This document shows, one piece after another, positions 44,223 through 54,182 of a stretch of 64,000 bases of DNA. Where the stretch lies: contig NZ_JACEFB010000001.1 of assembly GCF_013694095.1 (NCBI RefSeq), positions 62,001 through 126,000 on the forward strand. The letters run 5' to 3'. The stretch comes from Thermogemmata fonticola (lineage in GTDB: Bacteria; Planctomycetota; Planctomycetia; Gemmatales; Gemmataceae). Every line of letters starts with the position of its first letter. Positions within the stretch are counted from its first letter, which is position 1. Both the position numbers and the translations under genes were made by a program. The notes below the pieces were generated by a model. The model had not been told where the DNA came from. It did not search any database and was given only the letters and a program-made list of their open reading frames with translations.

Positions 44223-45818
44223 ATGACCTGGCAGCGGAGGGGTAGTTGGCCTTACTCATGTCGGTTGGGATGGCTCATCTTGCTGGTTTTTTGCGGTTGC
44301 GTTCGTCATTCCGTGTCCTTGGATACTACCTCTGCTCGAGTGGCTCAAACCCCCTCGGTATCTTCGCAGCTTCTCGACCGAGCTAAGGCCCTGGAAAAGG
44401 AGTCCCACTCAGCCCCGGAGCCAAATGCGCAGGAGGCGGTAATTCGTAGTGCCTCCTTTCATGGAGATAGAGAGCCAAGCTCGCCTGCGGAGCGAGTCAG
44501 TGAATCGAGGCTAAATCCGAAGGGGATCGATGGGGCATCCCCGTCTGCGGCGACATCTCTGCCTCAAGTAGCGAAGCTGGATTTGTCTCAAGCAGCAAAG
44601 CTAGAGCTGTCCGATTTGGAATGGGAGGTGCTGGCCCGGAATCCCACTCTCGTGGAGATGACAGCGGCTTGGCAAGCGGCCATGGCTCGGTATCCCCAAG
44701 CGGTCGCTCTAGACGATCCGATGTTCACGGGAGCGGTTGGTCCAGGCACCATCGGCACGGCTCAGGTGGATTTTGCCTTCTCTGTACAGGTATCCCAGCG
44801 GTATCCCTGGGGGGGAAAACGCGCGTTGCGTGGACAGCAGGCCTTGGCGGAAGCGGCAGCGGCTGGGCAGGACTTGATCGAGGCGAAGTTGCAACTGGTC
44901 GAGGCTACACAGTGGGCTTTTTACGATTATTACTGGTCGGAACGTGCTCTGGCGTTGAATCGAGAGAATCTCCAACGCTGGCAGGAAGCCCGGCAGAATG
45001 CCGAGGTGCGATACAAGAGCGGTCAGGCACCTCAACAGGATGTTTTGCAAGCCGAGGTCGAGATCGGGCGGCTCCAGGAGCGAGAATTGCAGTTGCGGCG
45101 GATGCAACAAGTGGCCAAAGCCCGGCTCAATGCCTTGCTCCATCGATCTCCGGAGGCGGATTTACCACCCCCGGCTGAACCCCCGCCCCCTGATCAGGCA
45201 TTACCATCCGCCGAGCAGTGGCAACAGCTCGCCATACAGCGGCGGCCCGACTTGCAAGCGCTCTATCAACGTTTGGCAGCAGATCAGGCCGCCCTCGCCT
45301 TGGCAGAACGCGACTTCTACCCCGATGTGGAAGTGATGGCGGGATACAATTCCTTCATGCCCGAACGGCCGGTCAGGCCCATGGTCGGTGTGGGATGGAA
45401 TTTGCCGGTCCGTAGGGATCGACGTCACGCTGCCGTCCGAGAAGCCCAAGCCCGAACGGCTCAGCGACGGGCGCAAATCGAACGGCTGATCGACCAGATC
45501 CGTTTCGAGGTCCAGGAAGCCTACGAGCTGCTCCGAGAAAGCGAACAGACACAACGATTGCTGGCACGGACCATTCTGCCCGCAGCCGAAGCGAATGTGC
45601 GCGAAGCGCGTGCCGCCTACATCGCGGGGAGAATTCCGTTTGTTACATATGTAGAAGCCGAGCGCCAATGGATTCAGTGGCGGGAAAAATACTATGAGAT
45701 TGTTGCGGAAGTAGGGCGGCGGAAAGCACGATTGGAACGGGTTGCAGGAGGACCATTCGATCCTTCCTCTCATCAGCCCGCTGATGCTATCCCGCCGTCA
45801 TCGCCGACCCCGCCGTGA
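44223..45818 (+). CDS. TolC-family outer-membrane efflux lipoprotein
   Basis: The 531-residue product starts at ATG 44223 and has a lipoprotein signal (RLGWLILLVFCGC). A Pro/Ser-rich linker precedes two OEP repeats (LVEMTAAWQAAMARYPQA ... ALRGQQALAEAAAAGQDLIEAKLQL; second repeat LAIQRRPDLQALYQRLAADQAALALAERDFYP). This is the usual CusC/TolC-like channel partner for RND pumps. It is convergent with the pump gene, so it is expressed separately from the CusA/CusB-like operon. Confidence 0.88.
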   Translation: MTWQRRGSWPYSCRLGWLILLVFCGCVRHSVSLDTTSARVAQTPSVSSQLLDRAKALEKESHSAPEPNAQEAVIRSASFHGDREPSSPAERVSESRLNPKGIDGASPSAATSLPQVAKLDLSQAAKLELSDLEWEVLARNPTLVEMTAAWQAAMARYPQAVALDDPMFTGAVGPGTIGTAQVDFAFSVQVSQRYPWGGKRALRGQQALAEAAAAGQDLIEAKLQLVEATQWAFYDYYWSERALALNRENLQRWQEARQNAEVRYKSGQAPQQDVLQAEVEIGRLQERELQLRRMQQVAKARLNALLHRSPEADLPPPAEPPPPDQALPSAEQWQQLAIQRRPDLQALYQRLAADQAALALAERDFYPDVEVMAGYNSFMPERPVRPMVGVGWNLPVRRDRRHAAVREAQARTAQRRAQIERLIDQIRFEVQEAYELLRESEQTQRLLARTILPAAEANVREARAAYIAGRIPFVTYVEAERQWIQWREKYYEIVAEVGRRKARLERVAGGPFDPSSHQPADAIPPSSPTPP

Positions 45819-46010
45819 TGGAATTAACTCTCGTCTTCGCGTGAGCTGAGAAGCCATCGAGTCCTGCAATCGCTGGTTTGCGAGCATCCCCGTTCCCGGC
45901 GTGCTGATCCGAAATCGCCTCGTGATCCTATCGAGCCATCCCGAAAAACAGGATGGTGCCAGACTGTGGCTTGTTATGGTCGGGGGCACGCATGGGAAGA
46001 ACGGGACCCG

Positions 46011-49000
46011 TCAGGGGGAGGGGGGTGCAACCAGGGAATACCGGTTATCCTCAGTCGGAGGTAGGGCAGGGGAGAGGGGAAGAGACTCGGCTAGGGTCGT
46101 GTGGGCTTCTGGTCCAGGTGTGGATAGGGCAGCCCGTTCGGCCTGAAGGCGCAGCCAGCGATTCCGCCGGATCCAATAGAAACGGACAGGCAGGAAAATG
46201 TCCACCACTTCGTCGGCAATCAGCAGTCCTCCCAGCACAGGTAAAGCCATAGGAGTGAGCAATTCGGCACCGACGCCCGTGGCAAAGACCATAGGGAAGA
46301 TGGCGACGATGGCGACACCCTCGGTCAAAAGTTTGGGGCGGAGACGATGAGCAGCCCCTTCGATCACTGCCTGTTGGAGTTCTTCCAGTGAGGAAATCTT
46401 TTCTAGTCCCCCTCGTTGGCGTATCGCCTCTCGCAGATAGACGAGCATGATAATCCCGGTTTCCGCAGCCATTCCGAAACAAGCGATGAAGCCCACCCAC
46501 ACGGCAATAGTAAAGTCGAGGGGAGGAGTTTCCCAGCCATGCAGGATTTTGGGAAAGAGCCAGAGGAAAAAGACACCGCCGGCTAGGGCCTCCGGAACAG
46601 TGAGCAGCATCAAAGCCGCATCAGCCACATCCCTGTAAGTCAGGTAGAGAATGAAAACGATCAGAAGCAGGACAAGAGGGAGGACGAGGCGAAGCGTTTG
46701 GGCAGCACGAAGCTGATGTTCAAATTCGCCGCTCCACACCAGGGTCACCCCCTCGGGAAGAGGAACCTTCTGAGCAATGATGCGCTGGGCTTCCTCGACA
46801 AAGCCTAATAAGTCGCGTTGACGCACGTTGAGGGTCACGGTGTTGACAAGCCGCCCATTTTCGCTCCTGATGACCGCGGGTCCATCGACGATGCGAATGT
46901 TCGCTACAGCCCCCAAGGGAATGAGAAGATCACGCCTCACAGCATGAGGCGGCTTGATGGCATGGACATCGGGACCCCCGGCGGGCGAAACAGGAGGGGA
47001 TAATGAAGGATTCGGCAGAGCGGCCGAGGGGATAGACGGATCAGGGTTGGACCCTCTCGGCATGGTTCCTGGACTGACCAGCACCTGACGGATACGCGTT
47101 TCATCTTCTCTGGCAGCGCGGGCGAAACGAATACGCACGGGGAAACGGTCGCGTTGTTCCACCGTGGAAGTGACAATCCGCCCACCGACGGCGGTTTCAA
47201 TTGCCGAAAGGACGTCGTCCACGGTAATGCCGTATCGCGCGGCCCGGCTGCGATCGAGGGTGATTTCCACATATCCTTTGCCCATGATGGGACTAGCGAT
47301 GACATCGCTGGCTCCCCGGATCGGCTGGAGAGCGGCTTCCACCTGTTGACTGATCCGCGACACTGTCTCTAAGTCGGGGCCGAAGACCTTGACTCCCACT
47401 TGGGTGCGGATACCCGTCGAGAGCATGTCGATGCGGTTGATAATGGGCATCGTAAAAATGTTGCTCCAGCCTGGTACTTGCAGGACACGGTACATTTCGT
47501 CGGCAATCAGATCGCCGTCTTTACCTCCGCGGCGAGGGTGGAAGAAAACCCATTGCCGGAACGATGTCACTAACTCATCGCGGATTGCGACAAAGGGGTG
47601 GGTATCGCTGGGGTCCACCGGTTTGCTGAGCTGAGCATCCCGAGCAGCCTGACGGAATCGCTCGGTCTCCGCACGTCGGGGAGCGGACCCGATCAAGCCG
47701 ATTTCCGCGCCTTTATACACCAGTTCCTCAAGAGCCAGCCAAGTGTAAGCAGCGGTTCCCAAATCGAAGAGTTCCCAGTTAAAGCGTTCGACAGCTTCGT
47801 CCCAGAGGCGGTGGCGTTCAGCCTGCAAGTCGTACCAGAGTTGCTCAGTCCATGAGGGCGGGGGATAACCCAGCAGACGCAAGCCTTGCTGTACCAGATA
47901 TTGCTGGTGCTCTCGTGTGAGTGTCCCCGTGCTTACAGCCGCTATACCTACACCTGATAACGTGAGGCAGCCGAGAATCCACCACCATCGCCAGGGACAG
48001 AGCAAAAGCATCACGATGAGCACTGCCCCTGCCGTTCCGGCTATCCAGAGCGCAGTGTGGGGCAGTTGCTGGAAAGGGTTGATTGGGGCAAGCAATACAG
48101 CCGGCTCCATCCCGATGCCCTGTTGATGCACCGTGCTAGCCAGTTCATGTGTCAGGCGATCAACATCTTCATACAAGGGATGTTTGGCCAGCCATCGTCC
48201 ATAACGGGGAGCCAATTGTGCAGTCCAGGTGTCGATAAATTTTTGGGGGGAAGACCCTTCTGGCCATTGGAGCCGTCCCGCGTGGTCCCAGCGGCGGATG
48301 GCTTCGCTGACCAGCCAGTGCGTGAGTTGAGGGGCCAATTGCCGTTCCCAATCCTGATAAAGCTGGCTGGCTCTTTCCCGTTGGATTTCGTCGAAGCGCT
48401 CCAGGGCTTTTTGGGTCGCTACGTTGATCAACTCGTTGCGGTCCTCCTCATGAGAAGGTCGAACCAAAAAGCCCTGATTTTCCAAAACCTGGAGGGTCGA
48501 CGCGGTTTGGCGCGCCGCATCGTCAAAAGCGAGGACGCGCCGCGGCCACCACTGCCGGGGACGAAAGTTGATGAAAGTTTCCACCATGTCCAGGGGCGCC
48601 GGGTCCGTTGGTGTCTCGGCTCGTCCCACCTTACCGATCACGGATTCGACTTCGGGAAAGCTGCGGATGAGGGCATTCCGGTGTTTCAGATCATCGATCG
48701 CTTGGGTGATGCCAACACGTGGCACTGTGACGGGCATATCCATGAGGGAGCCTTCATCGAGAGGCGGCATAAATTCGACGCCGATGCGGTGCTTGGGAGG
48801 GATGCTGTAAGATGCGAGAGCCAGCCCGGTGAGACTGACCAGAGCCAGCAGTTGCCAGAACCAGCCATGAATGAATAGGACTGTCAATCCCGTGACAACG
48901 GCGAAAATCCCAAGGAAGCACGCGCGCCAGGCCGACTCCGACGCGCCGTATCCTAGGAGAGCTTGGATTGGAAACAATCCGGCGGCGAGCAGAAGCAAAG

Positions 49001-50642
49001 CAGCAAAAAGCCACATCACGAGATTTCGGCGGGGCAAAGCCCAGCGGAGGAATGGTTTGTAAATGGCGATGAAGCTGCGAACAATGGGGCTATCTTGTTC
49101 GCGGCGGAGGCGTCCCTTCAGGAATATGGGAATAAGAGCGGGGACGACGGTCACGGAGAGTATCGCAACACCTACCATGGCCAAACTCTTCGTGACAGCC
49201 AAGGGATAGAAGTACTTCCCCTCGCGGCCTCCGAGCAGGAAGACTGGCAAAAACGACAGTAACATGATCAGGACCGCGAAGAAGATCGGACGGCCGACCA
49301 GACGGCAGGCAGGCAGGACATAAGGGATGATGTCGCCGCGGACTGGTTTGTGCCCGAAGTGTTCCGTCAGGCGTTGGGTGGCGTTCTCCGTCATGACAAT
49401 CGCTTGGTCCACCAGCACGCCTATCGAAATGGTAATGCCCGCCAGGGACATAATGTTGGCTTGAACATCGAGTATCTTCAAGTGACGCAGCAGCCACAGC
49501 ATGAGGAAGGAGAAGAGAACGGACAAGGGCAGAGTCACGCAAATGACAAATGCACTGCGCACATGCATGAGGATGAGTAGGATGGCCAGAGCGGCGATGA
49601 GCATTTCATGCCAGAGAACTCGCGTCAAGGTTTCGATGGCTCCGTGGATCAAGCGTGTCCGCTCGTAAGCTGGAACAATCCGAATTCCTGGGGGCAAACC
49701 GGGCTGCAACTCGCGAATCTTGGCTTGGATCCGGCGTGTCACCGCGAGGGGATTTTCCCCATGGCGCATGAGGACGACGCCTCCCACGACCTCGTTCCCG
49801 TCTTTTTCAAAGACACTGCGGCGGTATTGGATTCCCAGAGATACGGTGGCGATCTGACGGACATAGATAGGAACACCGTTGATGGTCTGGACGACTGTGT
49901 TCTCCAAATCGCGTTGGTCCCGGATCCAGCCCACGCCGCGGACAACATACTCCGCCGCATTTTTCTGGATGACGCCGCCTCCGGTGGCCTGATTGCTCCG
50001 CGCCACTGCTTGGACCACAGTATCAAGGGTGATGCCGTAGGCACGCAACGCTTCTGGATGCACATGGAGCTGATATTCCAGCGGAGCACCCCCGACAGGA
50101 GCGACTTCCGCCACCCCAGAGACCGAATTCAATTGCGGTACAATGTAAAAACGGTTCAAAGCCCAGAGCCTTCCCGCTTCCAGTGGCTGGGCAGGATCAA
50201 CCTCCACGGTGTACCAGTAGATCTGCCCCACCGCTGTGGCGTCGGGTGCCAAGCGGGGGGTGACTCCCGGTGGAAGTAGATTGCTTCCGCTTACTTCGGC
50301 AAGTTTTTCCAGGACGCGGGTTCGAGCAAAGTAGTAATCGATGCCGTCCTCGAAGATCAGCGTGATCATGGAAAAATTGAATTCGGAGGTGGAGCGGACC
50401 GTGCGAATGCCAGCTAACCCTTGCAGCTTCAAGGACAACGGATAGGTGATCTGATCCTCGATCTCTTGCGGGCTACGTCCTGGCCAGTCGGTAAAAACGA
50501 TGAGTTGGTTCTCACTCAGATCCGGAATGGCGTCCATGGGAGTGTCCAGGACGGCATAGATTGCCAGCACAGTCAATACTGCCGCTATTGCCAGAACGAC
50601 CCAGCGGTTGCGAATCGAATATTCGATGATACGTTCGATCAT
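46011..50642 (-). CDS. CusA/CzcA-type heavy-metal RND pump with large insertion
   Basis: The 1543-residue protein shows HME-RND landmarks: PMDAIPDLSENQLIVF, YEYTR-like AYERTRLIHGAIE, GILVDQAIVM as ISIGVLVDQAIVMTEN, and GVEFMPPLDEGSLMDMP. It also has GRAETPTDPAPLDMVET and RIDMLSTGIRTQVGVKVFGPD. Normal CusA/CzcA proteins are about 1040 residues. The excess is mainly a segment at about 703-1047, which has its own two membrane helices (PHTALWIAGTAGAVLIVMLLL and WWWILGCLTLSGVGIAA), and a second at about 560-612. A Pro-rich loop near 1180 adds more. Upstream CusB- and CusF-like genes point to Cu(I)/Ag(I) as substrate. Confidence 0.9.
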   Translation of the reverse strand: MIERIIEYSIRNRWVVLAIAAVLTVLAIYAVLDTPMDAIPDLSENQLIVFTDWPGRSPQEIEDQITYPLSLKLQGLAGIRTVRSTSEFNFSMITLIFEDGIDYYFARTRVLEKLAEVSGSNLLPPGVTPRLAPDATAVGQIYWYTVEVDPAQPLEAGRLWALNRFYIVPQLNSVSGVAEVAPVGGAPLEYQLHVHPEALRAYGITLDTVVQAVARSNQATGGGVIQKNAAEYVVRGVGWIRDQRDLENTVVQTINGVPIYVRQIATVSLGIQYRRSVFEKDGNEVVGGVVLMRHGENPLAVTRRIQAKIRELQPGLPPGIRIVPAYERTRLIHGAIETLTRVLWHEMLIAALAILLILMHVRSAFVICVTLPLSVLFSFLMLWLLRHLKILDVQANIMSLAGITISIGVLVDQAIVMTENATQRLTEHFGHKPVRGDIIPYVLPACRLVGRPIFFAVLIMLLSFLPVFLLGGREGKYFYPLAVTKSLAMVGVAILSVTVVPALIPIFLKGRLRREQDSPIVRSFIAIYKPFLRWALPRRNLVMWLFAALLLLAAGLFPIQALLGYGASESAWRACFLGIFAVVTGLTVLFIHGWFWQLLALVSLTGLALASYSIPPKHRIGVEFMPPLDEGSLMDMPVTVPRVGITQAIDDLKHRNALIRSFPEVESVIGKVGRAETPTDPAPLDMVETFINFRPRQWWPRRVLAFDDAARQTASTLQVLENQGFLVRPSHEEDRNELINVATQKALERFDEIQRERASQLYQDWERQLAPQLTHWLVSEAIRRWDHAGRLQWPEGSSPQKFIDTWTAQLAPRYGRWLAKHPLYEDVDRLTHELASTVHQQGIGMEPAVLLAPINPFQQLPHTALWIAGTAGAVLIVMLLLCPWRWWWILGCLTLSGVGIAAVSTGTLTREHQQYLVQQGLRLLGYPPPSWTEQLWYDLQAERHRLWDEAVERFNWELFDLGTAAYTWLALEELVYKGAEIGLIGSAPRRAETERFRQAARDAQLSKPVDPSDTHPFVAIRDELVTSFRQWVFFHPRRGGKDGDLIADEMYRVLQVPGWSNIFTMPIINRIDMLSTGIRTQVGVKVFGPDLETVSRISQQVEAALQPIRGASDVIASPIMGKGYVEITLDRSRAARYGITVDDVLSAIETAVGGRIVTSTVEQRDRFPVRIRFARAAREDETRIRQVLVSPGTMPRGSNPDPSIPSAALPNPSLSPPVSPAGGPDVHAIKPPHAVRRDLLIPLGAVANIRIVDGPAVIRSENGRLVNTVTLNVRQRDLLGFVEEAQRIIAQKVPLPEGVTLVWSGEFEHQLRAAQTLRLVLPLVLLLIVFILYLTYRDVADAALMLLTVPEALAGGVFFLWLFPKILHGWETPPLDFTIAVWVGFIACFGMAAETGIIMLVYLREAIRQRGGLEKISSLEELQQAVIEGAAHRLRPKLLTEGVAIVAIFPMVFATGVGAELLTPMALPVLGGLLIADEVVDIFLPVRFYWIRRNRWLRLQAERAALSTPGPEAHTTLAESLPLSPALPPTEDNRYSLVAPPSP

Positions 50643-50657
50643 GGCGTCATCCCGCGA

Positions 50658-51017
50658 TCACGGTTTGCGAGTATCCCCATCCAATCGCTGTAAGTGGACA
50701 ATCACGTAGTCTCTTCCTCGGACTGCCAACTGCCCGTGCACAACGTCCCCGACTTGAAAGCCCTCTAAATCCACGGCCTCTCCCGCCTGGAAAGTCATCG
50801 TCATGGCAGGCATCAATCCCGGAATGTCCTCATGCTGGATCGTCGCCGTCCGTTTTTCGATCGATACGTCCAGGACCTTGCCGCGGAACTCATAGAGTTT
50901 GGCCGCTGAGGTGGGTGCGGATGAAGGCGAACATCCATTTCCAGCCGTAAGTAGCAGGATTAGAGCCAAGGTCCCTGGCCACTGGGCTTGTTGGTTCCAG
51001 CGAATCCATTTCGGCAT
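50658..51017 (-). CDS. CusF-like copper-binding lipoprotein
   Basis: The 119-residue product has a lipoprotein signal (GTLALILLLTAGNGC) and an OB-like domain. In that domain, DIPGLMPAMTMTF carries the Met pair typical of CusF/Cu-Sco1 metallochaperones, followed by VGDVVHGQLAVRGRDYVIVHL. It would hand periplasmic Cu(I) or Ag(I) to the pump. It lies 15 bases before the pump gene, on the same strand. Confidence 0.88.
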   Translation of the reverse strand: MPKWIRWNQQAQWPGTLALILLLTAGNGCSPSSAPTSAAKLYEFRGKVLDVSIEKRTATIQHEDIPGLMPAMTMTFQAGEAVDLEGFQVGDVVHGQLAVRGRDYVIVHLQRLDGDTRKP

Positions 51018-51165
51018 GTTTCACCCCTTGTGATCGATGGTCTGGTGGAGGCCGGTGAGTGAATCCAGCGACTGGTAACGCGCTACCCGAGCCAGCAACT
51101 GGGTTTCCTCCCGGCCCCCATGTTTTTTCCCATCAAAAGTGACAGCACAGTGTCATGTTCACATC

Positions 51166-53088
51166 TCACTTGGCCGGTAGAGGGGGGCGGAGGCCACGGC
51201 GTAACTGTTCCACAATGTGCAGGGTCTCCTCAGGATGCGCTCGCGCCTCCCGCTCGCACCCTTCACAGCAAAGGAAGAGTGTTTCACCTTGCAATTGAAT
51301 CTTGAGGGGCGGTCCCATCGAACCCAAGCGTGAGATTCGCTGGATGGGACAATACCCTTGCTGCTGGGCGGCCTGGCGGTCGGCGGGCGGGAGACTCTGC
51401 AAATTAGCTGCGATCTCGGCGTCCTCGTCACGAGGTGTGGAAGGTCTTACCGGCGGCTGGCCCGTGCCAGCACGATTCAACCCGCTTCCCCCGAAATACG
51501 TGGAAGCTGTGGCGGGGTTGAGTCGTGTCTCCGCATCGATGAGAAACGCCCCGTTACTGGCCACGATGTCGCCGGATTGCAAGCCACCCAGAACGGGATA
51601 GCGCGGCGCGCCACTGGGGTCTTCCATACGCGGTCCCAAGGTGACAACGACCGCTTCAAAAACTGTGCTTTCCACTTGGCGATAGACCAGTTTTTGCTGG
51701 CCGGTGTCGATCACGGCGGACTCCGGTACAGCCAAGACGTATCCCTGAGTCAACAGTAACCGTTGGCCGGCCGCTTCCATCAACGCTCCCCAAGAGGCTG
51801 CCGCGGCAGAAAAAACTCCGGCTGCGGAAAGTGACACACCTGTAGCATAAGCCCACGAATGCTCGAACCTGCGCCGCAAAATTGGAACGCGTAGGGGAGG
51901 TATACGCAATTCAACCGTGGCTGTCGTTCCCGGCCGCAATCGATGCTGCGGATTGGGCAACTCAGCCCGAACAGTCAGGGTTCGTGTATCCGCATTCAAA
52001 TGCGGGTGGATGAAGGCCAGGGTTCCGATGAATTGCTCGACCCCCGTGGCAGTCGTTTGCACCCGGACGGGGAGAGTTGCATCGGCAGAGGGAATCGGTG
52101 TGTGGAACGCTTCCTGGGGAGGCAGGAAGGGGATGTCATCCTCATACACCTGAGCTTCAATCCATACCGTGGATAAGTCGGCGACATCATAGAGGGGTGT
52201 ACCCTCCTCGATATATTGCCCTTCGCGCACATATTTGCGTATGACATGGCCGGTCAGCGGCGAACGGATACGCAGATGAGTTTCTGCCTGCCCTTTGCGG
52301 AGGAGAGCATCCATCTGCTCGCGATCGATTCCCCAGAGGGACAGCCGTTCGCGGGCGTTCTGCTCCAGAAGAGAATTGCCGAGGCGCCGGGCATCCAGCA
52401 GATTGTGGACGGTGACGAGTAATTCAGGACTGTAAACCAGAGCGAGGTCCTCACCCGCATGGACCATTCTTCCGGTCTCGCTCACGAAGAGACGATCGAC
52501 CCGGCCCTTGACGCGGGCCGTCACTTGTTTGACATCCCGTTCGTTGAATTCCACGAAGCCGATCGTGCGGATGGTCTTGGTGAGGGGGACGTAGGCGGCC
52601 GTACTCGTTCGCACCCCTGCCAGCACAAGACGATACGGGGAGATTTGCACCCGATGGACAACCCCCGGCGGCAAAGCTACAGCACTGTCGCTTCCCTTGA
52701 AGCGTCGGGACAACGGCATGAAACAAATCGGGCATTTTTCCCTCGGATTGTCACGCACAACATTCGGATGCATCGGGCAATACCATTCGTAATCGCCAGA
52801 AGCAGCGTCCGCTTCTGTTACGGGCGGACGAGTCCATTTGGCGTAATAGGCGGCCAGAGTGTCCCAATAGACCATCACTAGACCGAGAATCGTCAGAATG
52901 GCCACGAAGCGAAGGCGAGCCAAGGGAACCCGCAGCCACCAGAGCGATCGATGCCATCCAGGGCCGGATTTACGTGCCGCCGTCGCTTGCGCCAGTGCTG
53001 CCGGATCGTTACCAGGGGATGGCTGAGGGGAAGCATCGTCGCCTCTGAGGGGGGGTCGATCCCCCTCGGTCTGATACTGCGACATCAC
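51166..53088 (-). CDS. CusB-type RND periplasmic adaptor with two extra metal-binding domains
   Basis: The 640-residue protein has an N-terminal membrane anchor (FVAILTILGLVMVYWDTLAAYYA). A heavy-metal-binding domain follows (YEWYCPMHPNVVRDNPREKCP, the CPMH...CPICFMPL pattern), then the adaptor core: RTIGFVEFNERDVKQVTARVKGRVD, LSTVWIEAQVYEDD and beta-barrel segments. The C-terminal ~70 residues form a YHS-like domain with YCPIQ and FLCCEGC. These extra domains suggest that the adaptor itself captures metal. It is first of the adaptor-CusF-pump operon. Confidence 0.9.
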   Translation of the reverse strand: MMSQYQTEGDRPPLRGDDASPQPSPGNDPAALAQATAARKSGPGWHRSLWWLRVPLARLRFVAILTILGLVMVYWDTLAAYYAKWTRPPVTEADAASGDYEWYCPMHPNVVRDNPREKCPICFMPLSRRFKGSDSAVALPPGVVHRVQISPYRLVLAGVRTSTAAYVPLTKTIRTIGFVEFNERDVKQVTARVKGRVDRLFVSETGRMVHAGEDLALVYSPELLVTVHNLLDARRLGNSLLEQNARERLSLWGIDREQMDALLRKGQAETHLRIRSPLTGHVIRKYVREGQYIEEGTPLYDVADLSTVWIEAQVYEDDIPFLPPQEAFHTPIPSADATLPVRVQTTATGVEQFIGTLAFIHPHLNADTRTLTVRAELPNPQHRLRPGTTATVELRIPPLRVPILRRRFEHSWAYATGVSLSAAGVFSAAAASWGALMEAAGQRLLLTQGYVLAVPESAVIDTGQQKLVYRQVESTVFEAVVVTLGPRMEDPSGAPRYPVLGGLQSGDIVASNGAFLIDAETRLNPATASTYFGGSGLNRAGTGQPPVRPSTPRDEDAEIAANLQSLPPADRQAAQQQGYCPIQRISRLGSMGPPLKIQLQGETLFLCCEGCEREARAHPEETLHIVEQLRRGLRPPLPAK

Positions 53089-53299
53089 TGTGCCCTCCGT
53101 TTAGAAATTGAATTCATGACTCCATCACGTCACTCAGCACAGGAGCCAATGGCAATCCTCGCAATTGCCTGCCACGGGTTTGGGTTGTCTCTGAATCGAA
53201 AGCTGCGTCGAATAAAACCTATCAGCTTTGGTACCCCGCCTCGCCGGCTGCGGCGGATCGGTCCTAATCGCTAACGGACTTCAGGGGCTGTTGAGAGGC

Positions 53300-53833
53300 C
53301 TAAATGGACAAGCGCTGATGCAAGGAGACGAGGTCCGTGGACAATGCCGCTGTATCATCGGTCTGGCGATGAGGAGTCAGACGCGAATTGAAGGGATAGC
53401 GGACAATGTCAACCCGCGGACAGTAGCTGAACCCCGCGTGTTGGAGAGATTTCGTCCAAGATTGCCAGATCTGCGAGGTTATCTCCTCGACGCTAGCGGG
53501 TGCAGGGGTATGAACGACTTGAGAGCACCGAGCAGGTGTTGCGAAACCATCATTTGTGCAGGAAACTGAGGCATGTGAGAACGCCTTAGAGTGATCGTGT
53601 ATGGTGTAGGCGTATGAAGTTTTCTTGCGGCAACACGGGCGCGGCGAATCCTGACTCTTCGCACGGGCCGGGCCACAACATCCATGGGAACAGCACGCGT
53701 TGAGTGCCGCTACTTGGCGATGAGTATCACTATGGTGCGGAAGGGCAGGGCAAACACACTGGAGATGCGGTACACTTGTAATAACGGTACCGATCGCAGA
53801 AAGTAGCAAAAGTGTCATCCGCCCGGATTTCAT
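53300..53833 (-). CDS. Cys/His-rich secreted protein upstream of the efflux operon
   Basis: The start is ATG 53833 with GGGAG upstream. The 177-residue product has a signal peptide (MTLLLLSAIGTVITSVP) and a mature part rich in Cys and His: CVCPALPHHSDTHRQ, CCSHGCCGPARAK and PCCRKK. I know no named family. The composition suggests periplasmic metal binding and fits the adjacent copper/silver efflux genes on the same strand. The frame continues upstream to 54184, but that part has no ribosome site. Confidence 0.65.
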   Translation of the reverse strand: MKSGRMTLLLLSAIGTVITSVPHLQCVCPALPHHSDTHRQVAALNACCSHGCCGPARAKSQDSPRPCCRKKTSYAYTIHDHSKAFSHASVSCTNDGFATPARCSQVVHTPAPASVEEITSQIWQSWTKSLQHAGFSYCPRVDIVRYPFNSRLTPHRQTDDTAALSTDLVSLHQRLSI

Positions 53834-54182
53834 CGCATGGGTCACTCCCCATGAGCTATTATCGAACTGTCCGAATTTCCAGTCAAGACGGATTGATCGA
53901 CGCACTGTTGGAGCGCGTTCCATGTGTTCACTGTCAGACATCTGAGTGCAGCAGCAGTTTTGAACCCCTGAGTTACCACGACATATCATGGCCAGCAGGG
54001 TACCCATGATGGAGACGGTCAAGGTATCTAATGAGCTATCAGATGACCTGTTGGTGATAGGGCACGAGTTGCTTTTTGAGGAAAGCCCAGAATCCCGGAA
54101 TCCCGGATGATTCGAGATGTTGTTTGAGGGATCAGTAGCAATAATGTAGAATCCGAGAGTAACGAGGGGGTGAGGAAAAAAC
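53834..54182. other. Divergent intergenic region
   Basis: This gap lies between the Cys/His-rich gene and the sulfatase. A possible promoter TTGTTT (54119-54124), 16 bases, TAATGT (54141-54146) faces the sulfatase, whose ribosome site is GAGGAA before ATG 54183. No further gene seen. Confidence 0.4.

Noticed and set aside
45936-45956. Short CCATCC/GGATGG hairpin between the convergent TolC-like and pump genes as a terminator
   Set aside because: Only six pairs with a nine-base loop and no T-run on either strand.
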